Assembly (NCBI GenBank): GCA_964652235.1
Contig: CAZZDK010000010.1
Location: 7,649-71,648 of the forward strand
Length of the DNA stretch: 64,000 nucleotides
Direction of reading: 5' to 3'
From: CAZZDK01 sp964652235
GTDB lineage: Bacteria; Pseudomonadota; Alphaproteobacteria; UBA9219
The notes beneath the pieces were generated by a model that saw nothing but the letters and a program-made list of their open reading frames with translations, did no database searches and was not told the DNA's origin. A program made the translations under genes and the position numbers. This document shows positions 17,782 through 25,705 of the stretch, one piece after another (within the stretch, counting starts at the first letter, position 1; every line of letters starts with the position of its first letter).

Positions 17782-19493
17782 CTCTGCGGCGCCTTCCGGA
17801 ATCTCTGGTCAATCGCATCGCGGCGGGCGAGGTCGTCGAAAGGCCCGCCGCAGCGTTGAAGGAGCTTGTGGAAAACGCGCTAGACGCCGGGGCGAGCCGG
17901 ATAGAGGTGTTTCTGCGCGAGGGCGGGCAAAGCCTGATTCGCGTGGTGGATGACGGCGAAGGCATGACGCGGGACGAGCTGGCGCTTTCCGTCGAGCGTC
18001 ATGCCACGTCGAAGCTGCCGGACGACGATCTTTGGAATATTCGCAGTTTTGGCTTTCGCGGCGAGGCGCTGCCCTCCATCGGCGCCGTCGCGCGGCTGGC
18101 GATCACAAGCCGGAAAAAGGGAAGCGGCGAGGCCTGGCGCATCGAAGTCGAAGGCGGCAAGGTTGCGCCGCTCCGTCCCGCTTCTTTGCCGGGCGGGACG
18201 ATGGTGGAGGTCAGGGATCTTTTCTTCGCCACGCCCGCGCGGCTTAAGTTTCTCAAGTCGCCGCGGGCGGAGGCCGAGGCCGCGAGGGACATGATCGAAA
18301 AGCTGGCTATGGCGAACCGGCGGGTCGATTTTGTCTATCAGGAAGACGATAAAAGACCGATTCGTTTCGCTGCAGGCGAGGTCGGGAGGGATCGCGTCGC
18401 CCAGATTCTCGGCAAGGATTTCGCGGACAATGCCGAGGCCGTGGGCCTGGAAAGAGACGATTGGCGCGTGACGGGCTTTGCCGCGCGTCCGTCCTGGAAC
18501 CGTCCGACGACGCGTGAACAATATCTGTTTGTGAACGGACGGCCTGTGCGGGACAAGGTTTTGCTTTCCGCCGTGCGCGGCGCTTACGGCGACACGTTGC
18601 CTTCCGGGCGGCATCCGGCGGTCGTTCTTTTTCTTGACCTTCCCGTTCGCGAGGTGGACGTGAACGTCCATCCGACGAAGGCCGAAGTTCGTTTCCGCGA
18701 TAGCGCAAAAGTGCGCGGCCTTGTCGTGACGGCGGTGCGCGAAGCGCTTGGCGGCGCGGCGCAGTTCTCTTCCTCCGCGCTGGCTTCCGTCGCGTTCGGT
18801 TCTTTCAAAAGCGAATCCGCGCGCCACGTCCTGGGGTTCGGCGAACATTTCTTTTCGGATCAAGCGCCGCCAGCGGCGCGGGTTGCGGAAAACGTTTTGC
18901 CTGCTCAATCTTTCGGGCGGTTGGGCGCTGCCGTCGCGCAGGTGCATGAAACGTTCATCGTCGCGCAAACGCCTGAAAGCTTGATTATTGTCGATCAGCA
19001 CGCCGCGCATGAACGCATCGTCTATGAAAAGATGAAAGAGGCCCTTGCCGCAGGAAAAGTCGAGCGGCAGATTCTCCTGATCCCGGACGTCGTGGAACTG
19101 GACGAAAGACAAAGCGCCCGCCTCTTGGAGGCGGCGGACGATCTGGCGCGGCTCGGCCTCGTCATCGAGCCGTTCGGCGGCGGCGCGGTCCTGGTGCGCG
19201 AGGTTCCGGCGCTTTTAGGACCGATGAGCGTTAAAGAGCTTTTGCGCGATCTGGCCGAAGAACTTCAGGAAAACGAAACCTCGCGCGCGCTGGACAGACG
19301 CCTTGAATCCCTGCTTGCCCGCATGGCGTGTCACGGATCGGTCCGCGCGGGCCGCAAAATGAACGCGGACGAAATGAACGCGCTTTTGCGCCAGATGGAG
19401 GAAACCCCCGCCAGCGCCCAATGCAACCACGGACGTCCGACCTATGTCGAAATGAGCCTGGACGATCTGCTCAGACTGTTTGACAGGGATTAG
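17778..19493 (+). CDS. mutL: DNA mismatch repair protein MutL (endonuclease type)
   Basis: MutL links mismatch recognition by MutS to strand removal. The 571-residue protein has the GHKL ATPase motifs NRIAAGEVVERPA with ELVENALDAGA, DDGEGM, RHATSKL and GFRGEALPSI. The C-terminal dimer domain holds DQHAAHERIVYE (residues 406-417), an exact match to the nicking-endonuclease motif DQHA(X)2E(X)4E, together with ACHGSVR and CNHGRP. It is therefore predicted to cut DNA itself, as in bacteria without MutH. The linker is short for the family. The start overlaps the glycosyltransferase stop. The stop shares the bases TTAG with the convergent small gene. Confidence 0.96.
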   Translation: MTLRRLPESLVNRIAAGEVVERPAAALKELVENALDAGASRIEVFLREGGQSLIRVVDDGEGMTRDELALSVERHATSKLPDDDLWNIRSFGFRGEALPSIGAVARLAITSRKKGSGEAWRIEVEGGKVAPLRPASLPGGTMVEVRDLFFATPARLKFLKSPRAEAEAARDMIEKLAMANRRVDFVYQEDDKRPIRFAAGEVGRDRVAQILGKDFADNAEAVGLERDDWRVTGFAARPSWNRPTTREQYLFVNGRPVRDKVLLSAVRGAYGDTLPSGRHPAVVLFLDLPVREVDVNVHPTKAEVRFRDSAKVRGLVVTAVREALGGAAQFSSSALASVAFGSFKSESARHVLGFGEHFFSDQAPPAARVAENVLPAQSFGRLGAAVAQVHETFIVAQTPESLIIVDQHAAHERIVYEKMKEALAAGKVERQILLIPDVVELDERQSARLLEAADDLARLGLVIEPFGGGAVLVREVPALLGPMSVKELLRDLAEELQENETSRALDRRLESLLARMACHGSVRAGRKMNADEMNALLRQMEETPASAQCNHGRPTYVEMSLDDLLRLFDRD

Positions 19494-19822
19494 CCGTTAT
19501 CCAATCCAGGTTGTTTTCTCAAAGGAAAGATTTGTTGCATCGGCCAATAAGGCACCACCCTCGGTTTTTCTTCCACTTTGTACTGCTCTCGAAAAACGTC
19601 GCCAGGCAGAACCCAGAACCCTCTCACTTCTTCCCCGCGGAAGGAAACGACAAGGACATGGCCCTTTTCCATAAGAACCATCACTCTCCCTCCCCCGATC
19701 TTAAGTTCTGTGCCTGCGGGCAGCTCGAGGCTCTTATTGCCTTCAAGCTCTTCGACAAGCGGAACGCACGGCCTTGCCTCTTTTTTATGGGCCCAGAAAT
19801 AATCTTCAACCGTCATGCTCAT
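19490..19822 (-). CDS. Hypothetical protein, 110 residues
   Basis: I do not recognise this small protein. It has an N-terminal helix (SMTVEDYFWAHKKEA) and a beta-rich middle (SLELPAGTELKIGGGRVMVL, VLVVSFRGEEVRGFWVLPG), suggesting a compact barrel such as a cupin-like or SH3-like fold, then a charged tail ending in QPGLDNG. ATG 19822 follows GGAGGG by several bases. The stop overlaps the mutL stop on the other strand by four bases. The reading frame is intact and the ribosome site is good, so I consider it a real gene. Confidence 0.6.
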   Translation of the reverse strand: MSMTVEDYFWAHKKEARPCVPLVEELEGNKSLELPAGTELKIGGGRVMVLMEKGHVLVVSFRGEEVRGFWVLPGDVFREQYKVEEKPRVVPYWPMQQIFPLRKQPGLDNG

Positions 19823-19918
19823 GAAAGCGCCCTCCCTTGGAGAAACGGAATGGTGAGGAGAGGCTAGAACGAGTTTTGCGGGCGCCTCAAGAAAAACAAA
19901 GAAACAAAGTTTTTGTGG

Positions 19919-20470
19919 TTAATGCCGACGAAAAAACGAAAGAGCCGTGTCGCCGTAAGTCCGCTCGAAGAGAGGGACGCAAGGAGGCGGAACGACCGGC
20001 TTTTCGCCTTTGGCCGTTTCGCAAACGATCAGGGCGCCCGGCGCGACCCAGCCCTGGGTTGTCAGGGCCGTCAGCGCGAGGGGGATCAATCCCTTGCGGT
20101 AAGGCGGGTCTAAAAACACAAGCGAACAGGGAGCAGGGGCGGGCGGCGGTTTCGTCGCATCAATCGGCCTTATCGTCGCCCGTTCTTCCAGCTTAAGAGA
20201 GGATATGTTTTCTTTTAGAATTTTTAACGGCTTGCGGGCTTTTTCGAAGAAAAAGCATAAGGCCGCGCCGCGCGAAAGAGCCTCAATCCCCAAGGCCCCC
20301 GTTCCGGCAAAGGCGTCCAAAACGGCCGCGCCTTCGATGACGGCGCCCCAATCGTTGTGGGAGAGAATATTGAACAAAGCCTCGCGCACGCGGTCGGTGG
20401 TCGGGCGGGTTTCAAGCCCTTCGGGCGCCCTAAGCGTCCGGCCCCCCAAGGTCCCGCCCGTCACGCGCAT
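19919..20470 (-). CDS. rsmD: 16S rRNA (guanine(966)-N(2))-methyltransferase
   Basis: RsmD methylates G966 of 16S rRNA in the assembled 30S subunit, using S-adenosylmethionine. The 183-residue protein starts MRVTGGTLGGRTL and carries TRPTTDRVREALFNIL, the SAM-binding LDAFAGTGALGIEALSRGA and the catalytic DPPY motif at residues 121-124, all diagnostic. The start overlaps the end of rluB by ten bases, so the two RNA-modification genes are translationally coupled. Confidence 0.95.
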   Translation of the reverse strand: MRVTGGTLGGRTLRAPEGLETRPTTDRVREALFNILSHNDWGAVIEGAAVLDAFAGTGALGIEALSRGAALCFFFEKARKPLKILKENISSLKLEERATIRPIDATKPPPAPAPCSLVFLDPPYRKGLIPLALTALTTQGWVAPGALIVCETAKGEKPVVPPPCVPLFERTYGDTALSFFRRH

Positions 20471-21234
20471 GAGGTTTGGCCTTCCTTGAAAAACTTTCCG
20501 AGCGACTCGCGCAGGACGCGGCGGGGCACTTCCTCAATTCCCCCGCGCGGCAACTTGCCGAGCTGGAACGGGCCGAAGGAAACGCGAATGAGCCGCGTGA
20601 CTTGAAGCCCGACATGGGCCATGACTTTGCGAACCTCGCGGTTCTTGCCCTCGCGGATCGTGACGGAAAGCCAGCGGTTCGCGCCTTCCGTCTTTTCGGA
20701 TTCTATCTCGACTTTGATCGGCTCGTACCTCACGCCTTCGATGGTGACGCCGCTTGCGAGCGCCTTAAGTTTCTTTTCGTCCACCTCGCCATAGACGCGC
20801 ACCCGGTAGTGCCGCAGCCAGGCGTTTTGCGGCAGTTCCAAATGTCGCGCCAAAGCGCCATCGTTGGTCAAGAGCAAAAGGCCCTCGGTGTTGAAGTCGA
20901 GACGTCCCACGGTGACGACGCGCGGCAGGTCCGGCGGCAATTTTTCGAAGACGGTCGGACGTCCTTTGGGGTCGCGGTTGGTCGTTAAGGTTCCCGCCGT
21001 CTTGTGATAGCGCCAAACGCGCGGCTCTTCGGCGGCCTTGACGGGCTTTCCGTCCAGCGTGATCGCGTTTTTATCCGTCACGTTCAAGGCGGGAGAGGAA
21101 ACGACTTTGCCGTCCACGGCGATGCGTCCCGCTGCGACGAGCTTTTCGACCTCGCGGCGCGAGGCCACGCCAGCCCGCGCGAGGACCTTGGCGATACGCT
21201 CGCCCGCATAGGCTTTTTTCTTAACTTCTGTCAT
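20461..21234 (-). CDS. rluB: Ribosomal large subunit pseudouridine synthase (RluB family)
   Basis: This enzyme isomerises a uridine of 23S rRNA to pseudouridine. The 257-residue protein has an N-terminal S4 RNA-binding domain (ERIAKVLARAGVASRREVEKL, then GRIAVDGKVV), and then the RsuA/RluB catalytic core with GRLDFNTEGLLLLTNDG, where Asp113 is the nucleophile. RVYGEVDEKKLKAL and REGKNREVRKVMAHVG are family segments. RluB is the best guess by layout; the exact target base cannot be read here. ATG 21234 is taken, with AAGGTG ahead; a GTG at 21243 would add three residues. It is divergent from tadA with only 35 bases between. Confidence 0.92.
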   Translation of the reverse strand: MTEVKKKAYAGERIAKVLARAGVASRREVEKLVAAGRIAVDGKVVSSPALNVTDKNAITLDGKPVKAAEEPRVWRYHKTAGTLTTNRDPKGRPTVFEKLPPDLPRVVTVGRLDFNTEGLLLLTNDGALARHLELPQNAWLRHYRVRVYGEVDEKKLKALASGVTIEGVRYEPIKVEIESEKTEGANRWLSVTIREGKNREVRKVMAHVGLQVTRLIRVSFGPFQLGKLPRGGIEEVPRRVLRESLGKFFKEGQTSCA

Positions 21235-21269
21235 GATAGGCACCTTAGCGGAAGCGAAAGGGTTTGCCC

Positions 21270-21725
21270 ATGCTCGATTTGAAGCCGGATTATATGCAGG
21301 TCGCCATTGACGAAGCCGCCGCCGCCGCCGAACGCGGCGAGGTGCCCGTCGGCGCGGTTGTCGTCTCGGAAAACGGCGAGATCCTGGCCCGTGTCGGTAA
21401 CCGGACCGAGGAACTGGCGGATCCCACGGCCCACGCCGAAATTCTGGCCATTCGGACGGCCTGCGCCTTGCGGCGGTCGCCGCGGCTGGACCGGTGCGAC
21501 CTTTATGTGACGCTTGAGCCTTGCGCGATGTGCGCGGCGGCGATCAGTTTTGCCAGGCTGCGGCGAGTTTATTTTGGGGCTTATGATCCCAAGGGCGGCG
21601 GCGTCGAGCATGGCGCGCGCTTTTTCACGCAGCCGACCTGCCATCACAAGCCCGAAGAGATCGGCGGCATGGACGAGAAAAAATGCGCCGCGCTTTTGAA
21701 GGATTTTTTCAAAGCGAAGAGATGA
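21270..21725 (+). CDS. tadA: tRNA-specific adenosine deaminase (TadA family)
   Basis: TadA deaminates A34 of tRNA-Arg(ACG) to inosine at the wobble position. The 151-residue protein has the zinc motifs HAE (55-57) and PCAMC (84-88), with GEVPVGAVVV near the start. VEHGARFF and the C-terminal CAALLKDFFKAKR match TadA rather than guanine deaminase. ATG 21270 follows AAAGGG at seven bases; a TTG at 21264 is possible. It is divergent from rluB and is followed by a palindromic repeat and the convergent purD gene. Confidence 0.9.
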   Translation: MLDLKPDYMQVAIDEAAAAAERGEVPVGAVVVSENGEILARVGNRTEELADPTAHAEILAIRTACALRRSPRLDRCDLYVTLEPCAMCAAAISFARLRRVYFGAYDPKGGGVEHGARFFTQPTCHHKPEEIGGMDEKKCAALLKDFFKAKR

Positions 21726-21745
21726 GCGACATCGTAAAGAGATTT

Positions 21746-21888
21746 GTCATCGCGAGGCCCCGTCTTGTCGCGCCGTAGCGCCAAAGGCCCGAAGGCGGAA
21801 GGGGCCGTGGCGATCCAGAGTCACAAGAAACGACGTTCGCTTTGCTTGACTCTGGATTGCTTCGCTCCTTGCAGTCGCTCGCAATGAC
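21746..21888. repeat. Palindromic interspersed repeat, nested inverted arms (copy A)
   Basis: The outer arms GTCATCGCGAG (21746-21756) and CTCGCAATGAC (21878-21888) are inverted, and so are the inner arms GCGATCCAGAGTCA (21810-21823) and TGACTCTGGATTGC (21847-21860). The same arms recur in the kdtA-lpxK gap at 25590-25701, so this is a dispersed element, not a terminator alone. It fills the convergent gap between tadA and purD. Confidence 0.8.
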
Positions 21889-21897
21889 GCTTTTTTC

Positions 21898-23172
21898 TTA
21901 TCTTTCCACCGCCCGCCAGCCGATGTCGCGGCGGCAAAAGCCTTCCGGCCAGTCGATTTTGGCGACGGCTTCATAAGCCTTTTTTTGTGCTTCTTTGATC
22001 GTAGGCGCCCAGCTTGTGACGCCTAAAACACGCCCGCCGCTCGCCGTGATCTCGCCCTTGTCGTTTTTGGCCGTCCCCGCGTGGAAAACGATGCTGTCCG
22101 GAAGCTTGTTCGCTTCATCGATCCCGCGGATGACCGATCCTTTCTTGTACGGCCCCGGATAACCCTCCGTCGCCATCACGACGCATAGGGCCGCGTCGTC
22201 GCGCCAGTTCATTTCAAACCCTTCCATCACGCCCTTGCTGACGGCGAAAAGCAGGGCGAGCAGATCGGTCTTCAGGCGCGGCAGCATGACCTGGGTTTCC
22301 GGATCGCCGAAGCGGGCGTTGTATTCGATCAGTTTCGGCCCGTCTTTGGTGATCATGAGGCCTGCGTACAAAACGCCCGTGAAAGGCGTCCCCGCTTCTT
22401 TCATCGCTTTGACGGTCGGAAAGATAATTTCGTCCATCACGCGCTTTGAAAGCGCTTCGGTCATGATCGGGGCAGGGGAATAGGCGCCCATGCCGCCCGT
22501 GTTCGGGCCTTTGTCGCCGTCAAAAACGGCTTTGTGATCCTGCGCGTTTGTGAAGGGGATCGCCGTCTCGCCGTCCGATAGAGCGAAAAAGCTGGCTTCT
22601 TCGCCGACCATGAATTCCTCGATCACGATTTCCTCGCCCGCCGCGCCGAAGGCTTTGCCCGTCATGGCTTCGTCGATGGCGGTCAGGGCTTCCTCGACCG
22701 TTTGAGCGATAGTCACGCCTTTGCCCGCCGCGAGGCCGTCGGCTTTGACGACGATGGGCGCGCCTTTTTCCTTAACATAGGCCTTGGCCTTTTCAGGGTC
22801 TTTGAAGCGTTCGTAGGCGGCGGTGGGAATGCCCGCCCGTTTGCAAAGATCCTTCATAAAGCCCTTGGAACTTTCCAATTGCGCGGCGGCTTTCGTGGGG
22901 CCGAAGACGGGAATCCCTTCGGCGCGGATCGCGTCCACGATCCCGAGGGAAAGGGGGAGCTCCGGCCCGACCACGACGAAATCCATGGCGAAATCGCGGG
23001 CGGCGGCGGTCAGGTCTTCGATCTGGTCCACCTGAATCGGCAGGCACTCGGCTATCTCGGCGATGCCGGGATTGCCGGGGGCGCAGAAAAGCTTGCCGCA
23101 CAGAGGGGATTTGGAAAGAGCCCAGCACAAAGCATGTTCGCGCGCGCCCGATCCTATGACGAGAATCTTCAT
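21898..23172 (-). CDS. purD: Phosphoribosylamine-glycine ligase
   Basis: PurD (GARS) joins glycine to phosphoribosylamine with ATP, the second step of purine synthesis. The 424-residue ATP-grasp enzyme starts MKILVIGSGAREHALCW and has PGNPGIAE, KADGLAAGKGV, EEFMVGEEASFFALSDG, DHKAVFDGDKGPNTGGMGAY and IEYNARFGDPE, the classic family blocks. ATG 23172 is used; the open frame extends upstream to 23235 but the Rossmann strand begins at once here, and AAGGA lies upstream. It is divergent from xseA, with 42 bases between starts. Confidence 0.97.
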   Translation of the reverse strand: MKILVIGSGAREHALCWALSKSPLCGKLFCAPGNPGIAEIAECLPIQVDQIEDLTAAARDFAMDFVVVGPELPLSLGIVDAIRAEGIPVFGPTKAAAQLESSKGFMKDLCKRAGIPTAAYERFKDPEKAKAYVKEKGAPIVVKADGLAAGKGVTIAQTVEEALTAIDEAMTGKAFGAAGEEIVIEEFMVGEEASFFALSDGETAIPFTNAQDHKAVFDGDKGPNTGGMGAYSPAPIMTEALSKRVMDEIIFPTVKAMKEAGTPFTGVLYAGLMITKDGPKLIEYNARFGDPETQVMLPRLKTDLLALLFAVSKGVMEGFEMNWRDDAALCVVMATEGYPGPYKKGSVIRGIDEANKLPDSIVFHAGTAKNDKGEITASGGRVLGVTSWAPTIKEAQKKAYEAVAKIDWPEGFCRRDIGWRAVER

Positions 23173-23201
23173 GTCTTCTTTTCCTTTCCCTAAAAGCCGT
23201 C

Positions 23202-23207
23202 TATCCT
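23202..23207 (+). promoter_or_regulatory. Possible -10 box of a leaderless xseA transcript
   Basis: TATCCT ends seven bases before the xseA ATG, and no ribosome-binding sequence lies in the gap. The expected -35 place (23179-23184, TTTTCC) is only a weak match. If used, transcription would begin at the start codon. Confidence 0.3.
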
Positions 23208-23214
23208 GTTTCCC

Positions 23215-24615
23215 ATGGCGACAAGAAAATCTCAAGGCCCTGAGGGCGAGGAGCCCCTTTTAGCCCTGGCGGGCAGGCCCAGACCGGGCAGCAATCTGCC
23301 CGAATATACGGTTTCGGACCTGTCCCGGCAGCTTAAAAAGACGGTCGAGGACGCCTATGGCCGCGTGCGGGTCCGGGGCGAAATCGGCTCGTGCAAGCTG
23401 CATTCCTCCGGGCACCTGTACCTGTCGTTAAAGGACGAAAACGCGGTCCTTGAGGCCGTCTGCTGGCGCGGTCAGGCCTCAAAGCTCGGAATCAGGCCCG
23501 AAATGGGCATGGACGTGGTTTGCACCGGCAAGCTCACGACCTATGCGGGGCAGTCGAAATACCAGCTTGTGATCGAGGAAATGGCGCTCGCGGGCGAGGG
23601 CGCTTTGCTTAAAATGCTGGAGGAAAGGCGCAAGAAACTGGCCGCCGAGGGCCTGTTCGACGAAAAGCGTAAAAAGCCCATCCCCTTCCTGCCGGGGGTT
23701 ATTGGCGTTGTGACGTCTCCCACGGGCGCGGTGATCCGCGACATCCTTCATCGCCTTGAGGATCGTTTTCCCCGGCCCGTTCTGGTTTGGCCCGTGCCTG
23801 TGCAGGGAGAGGGCGCGGCGGAAAAAATCGCGGCAGCCATTCGGGGCTTTAACGCGCTTGAGAAAGGCGGCGCGGTGTCTCGACCCGATCTTCTCATTGT
23901 GGCGCGGGGCGGCGGCTCGCTTGAGGATCTGATGCCGTTCAACGAGGAAATCGTGGTCCGGGCCGTGGCGGAGAGCCGGATTCCGGTCATTTCCGCCGTC
24001 GGGCACGAAACGGACACGACTTTGGTCGATTACGCGGCCGATCTGCGCGCGCCGACGCCGACGGGCGCGGCGGAAAAAGCGGTTCCGGTGCGGACCGAAC
24101 TCTTGGCGCAAGTCGCGCAGGCAGGCTTAAGGTTGGACGGCGCGGCCTTTCGTCTTGTCAAGCAGGGCCGCGAAAAAATATCTCTCCTGGCACGGGCGCT
24201 GGGCGATCCGGCGCGGGCGCTGCAACCGCTTATGCAACGGCTCGACGAGCGGGCGGAACGGCTGCAGCTTGGCTGGCAATCCTATCTGCGCCGCGCCCAA
24301 AGCCGTCTGGCCGAGGCGGCGGGACGTCTGCGCCACCCGCGCGATATTCTGCGCCTGGCCTCGCAGCGCCTGCAAACCCAGGCGCACAAATTGCAATCGT
24401 TGGGACGTGAACGGTTTTTGCAGACCGAGAAGAAACTGGAGAGGCTGGCCGTAATGCTGGAGGCGCTTTCGCCCCGCGCGGTTTTGGGGCGCGGCTATGC
24501 GCTGGTTTACGAGGCTTCAGGCCCGCTTATCACCCGCGCGGCGCAAATGAAAAAGGGCGCGAAAATCCGCATCGAGCATCAAGACGGCTCAAGAGGCGCG
24601 GTCGTCGAGGATTGA
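23215..24615 (+). CDS. xseA: Exodeoxyribonuclease VII large subunit
   Basis: XseA is the catalytic subunit of exonuclease VII, which degrades single-stranded DNA from both ends. The 466-residue protein has an N-terminal OB fold (VRVRGEIGSCKLHSSGHLYL, LKDENAVLEAVCWR). The catalytic core follows with GVIGVVTSPTGAVIRDI, LLIVARGGGSLEDLMPFN and SAVGHETDTTLVDYAADLRAPTPT. A long helical region and the C-terminal GRGYALVYE segment end it. The small subunit xseB is not adjacent. No Shine-Dalgarno sequence precedes ATG 23215. The last 37 bases overlap the end of lpxK on the other strand. Confidence 0.96.
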   Translation: MATRKSQGPEGEEPLLALAGRPRPGSNLPEYTVSDLSRQLKKTVEDAYGRVRVRGEIGSCKLHSSGHLYLSLKDENAVLEAVCWRGQASKLGIRPEMGMDVVCTGKLTTYAGQSKYQLVIEEMALAGEGALLKMLEERRKKLAAEGLFDEKRKKPIPFLPGVIGVVTSPTGAVIRDILHRLEDRFPRPVLVWPVPVQGEGAAEKIAAAIRGFNALEKGGAVSRPDLLIVARGGGSLEDLMPFNEEIVVRAVAESRIPVISAVGHETDTTLVDYAADLRAPTPTGAAEKAVPVRTELLAQVAQAGLRLDGAAFRLVKQGREKISLLARALGDPARALQPLMQRLDERAERLQLGWQSYLRRAQSRLAEAAGRLRHPRDILRLASQRLQTQAHKLQSLGRERFLQTEKKLERLAVMLEALSPRAVLGRGYALVYEASGPLITRAAQMKKGAKIRIEHQDGSRGAVVED

Positions 24616-25565
24616 AGAATAATCCGCAGCACCTCTTCCTCGTCCTCGAAAATGAGATGAACGTCCAAAATGCCGACGTCGCGGCGGAACGGATCAGGCA
24701 AACGGACCCAATCCTTCGTCGTCGTGACGAGCTGGGCTTCTTTTCGCCGGGCGGCGGTGGCCAGCGCCGCCAGTTCTTCTTCGGTAAAGATATGGTGGTC
24801 TTCGAAATCGGCGGTTTCGACGACCTTCAGGCCCGCCTCCAGGCAGGAGGCATAGAACTTCGCCGGACGGCCTATGCCGGCGAAAGCCAGAACGGGCGTT
24901 CCTTTTTGAAGATTACCCGCAAGCAGGGGCTTAAGCCGCGCCTGAAGGACGGGTTTGCCGAGGCAAGTGGCGACGTGCTGAACGTCCTCGCCGATCATGA
25001 CGATGGCCGCGATGCGCGAAAAGGCGTCGTGCAGAGTCTCGCGCAAAGGCCCGGCGGGGATAAGAAGACGATTGCCGAAACCGACGGCGCCGTCCACGAC
25101 GAGGAAATTCACGTCCGGCGCCACTTTCGGATTTTGCAGCCCGTCGTCGAGAATGATGTGCGTCGGGCGTCTGGCCTCGGCCATCTGGATCGCGGCGGCA
25201 CGGTTGCGTCCTATGAAACAGGGGGCGATTTGCGCGAGCAGGACGGCCTCGTCCCCTACGTCGCGCGAGGTGTGTTTGTTCAGATCGACCTGCAAGGGGC
25301 CTTTTTCGGTGCCGCCGTAGCCGCGCGAAACGAAAACGGGCGTGCCGCGCTGCTGAATGATAAGCCGCGCGAGCGCCATGGCCGTCGGCGTTTTGCCTGC
25401 GCCGCCCGCGACGATGTTGCCGACGCAGATGACGGGAACCTTGGCCTTATAAGGCTTGATGAACGCATGGCGCAGAAGCCCGGCGGTGCGATAAAGCTGC
25501 CCGAAGGGCGCCAGCATAAGGGCCTGCGGCCCTGTTTTGCGATACCAGAATTTAGGCGTTTTCAT
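24579..25565 (-). CDS. lpxK: Tetraacyldisaccharide 4'-kinase
   Basis: LpxK phosphorylates the 4' position of the tetraacyldisaccharide to give lipid IVA, on the inner face of the cytoplasmic membrane. The 328-residue protein starts MKTPKFWYRKTGP and has a short amphipathic N-terminal region, the Walker A motif GGAGKTPTA (54-62), FVSRGYGG, VGDEAVLLA and IILDDGLQNP, the last being the DDG active-site segment. ATG 25565 fits family length; the AAGGA upstream is rather far. It is on the same strand as kdtA but separated from it by a palindromic repeat. Its 3' end overlaps xseA by 37 bases. Confidence 0.95.
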   Translation of the reverse strand: MKTPKFWYRKTGPQALMLAPFGQLYRTAGLLRHAFIKPYKAKVPVICVGNIVAGGAGKTPTAMALARLIIQQRGTPVFVSRGYGGTEKGPLQVDLNKHTSRDVGDEAVLLAQIAPCFIGRNRAAAIQMAEARRPTHIILDDGLQNPKVAPDVNFLVVDGAVGFGNRLLIPAGPLRETLHDAFSRIAAIVMIGEDVQHVATCLGKPVLQARLKPLLAGNLQKGTPVLAFAGIGRPAKFYASCLEAGLKVVETADFEDHHIFTEEELAALATAARRKEAQLVTTTKDWVRLPDPFRRDVGILDVHLIFEDEEEVLRIILQSSTTAPLEPS

Positions 25566-25589
25566 GAGAGATGCGTTTTCCTTTTGTTT

Positions 25590-25701
25590 GTCATTGCGAG
25601 GAGGCCTGAAGGGCCGACGAAGCAATCCAGAGTCAAGTAAACGAAACTTGATTTTTTGTGGTTCTGGATTGCCACGCGCCCTAACGGGCGCTCGTAATGA
25701 C
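25590..25701. repeat. Palindromic interspersed repeat (copy B)
   Basis: Outer arms GTCATTGCGAG (25590-25600) and CTCGTAATGAC (25691-25701) and inner arms GCAATCCAGA (25622-25631) and TCTGGATTGC (25663-25672) match those of the copy at 21746-21888, with different spacers. It lies exactly between the kdtA stop and the lpxK start, which are on the same strand, so a transcript through it could fold. Confidence 0.8.
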
Positions 25702-25705
25702 GAAT

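Noticed and set aside
21726..21897. tRNA gene in the tadA-purD gap
   Set aside because: The hairpins do not form a cloverleaf and there is no CCA end or T-loop consensus; the segment matches the dispersed palindrome.
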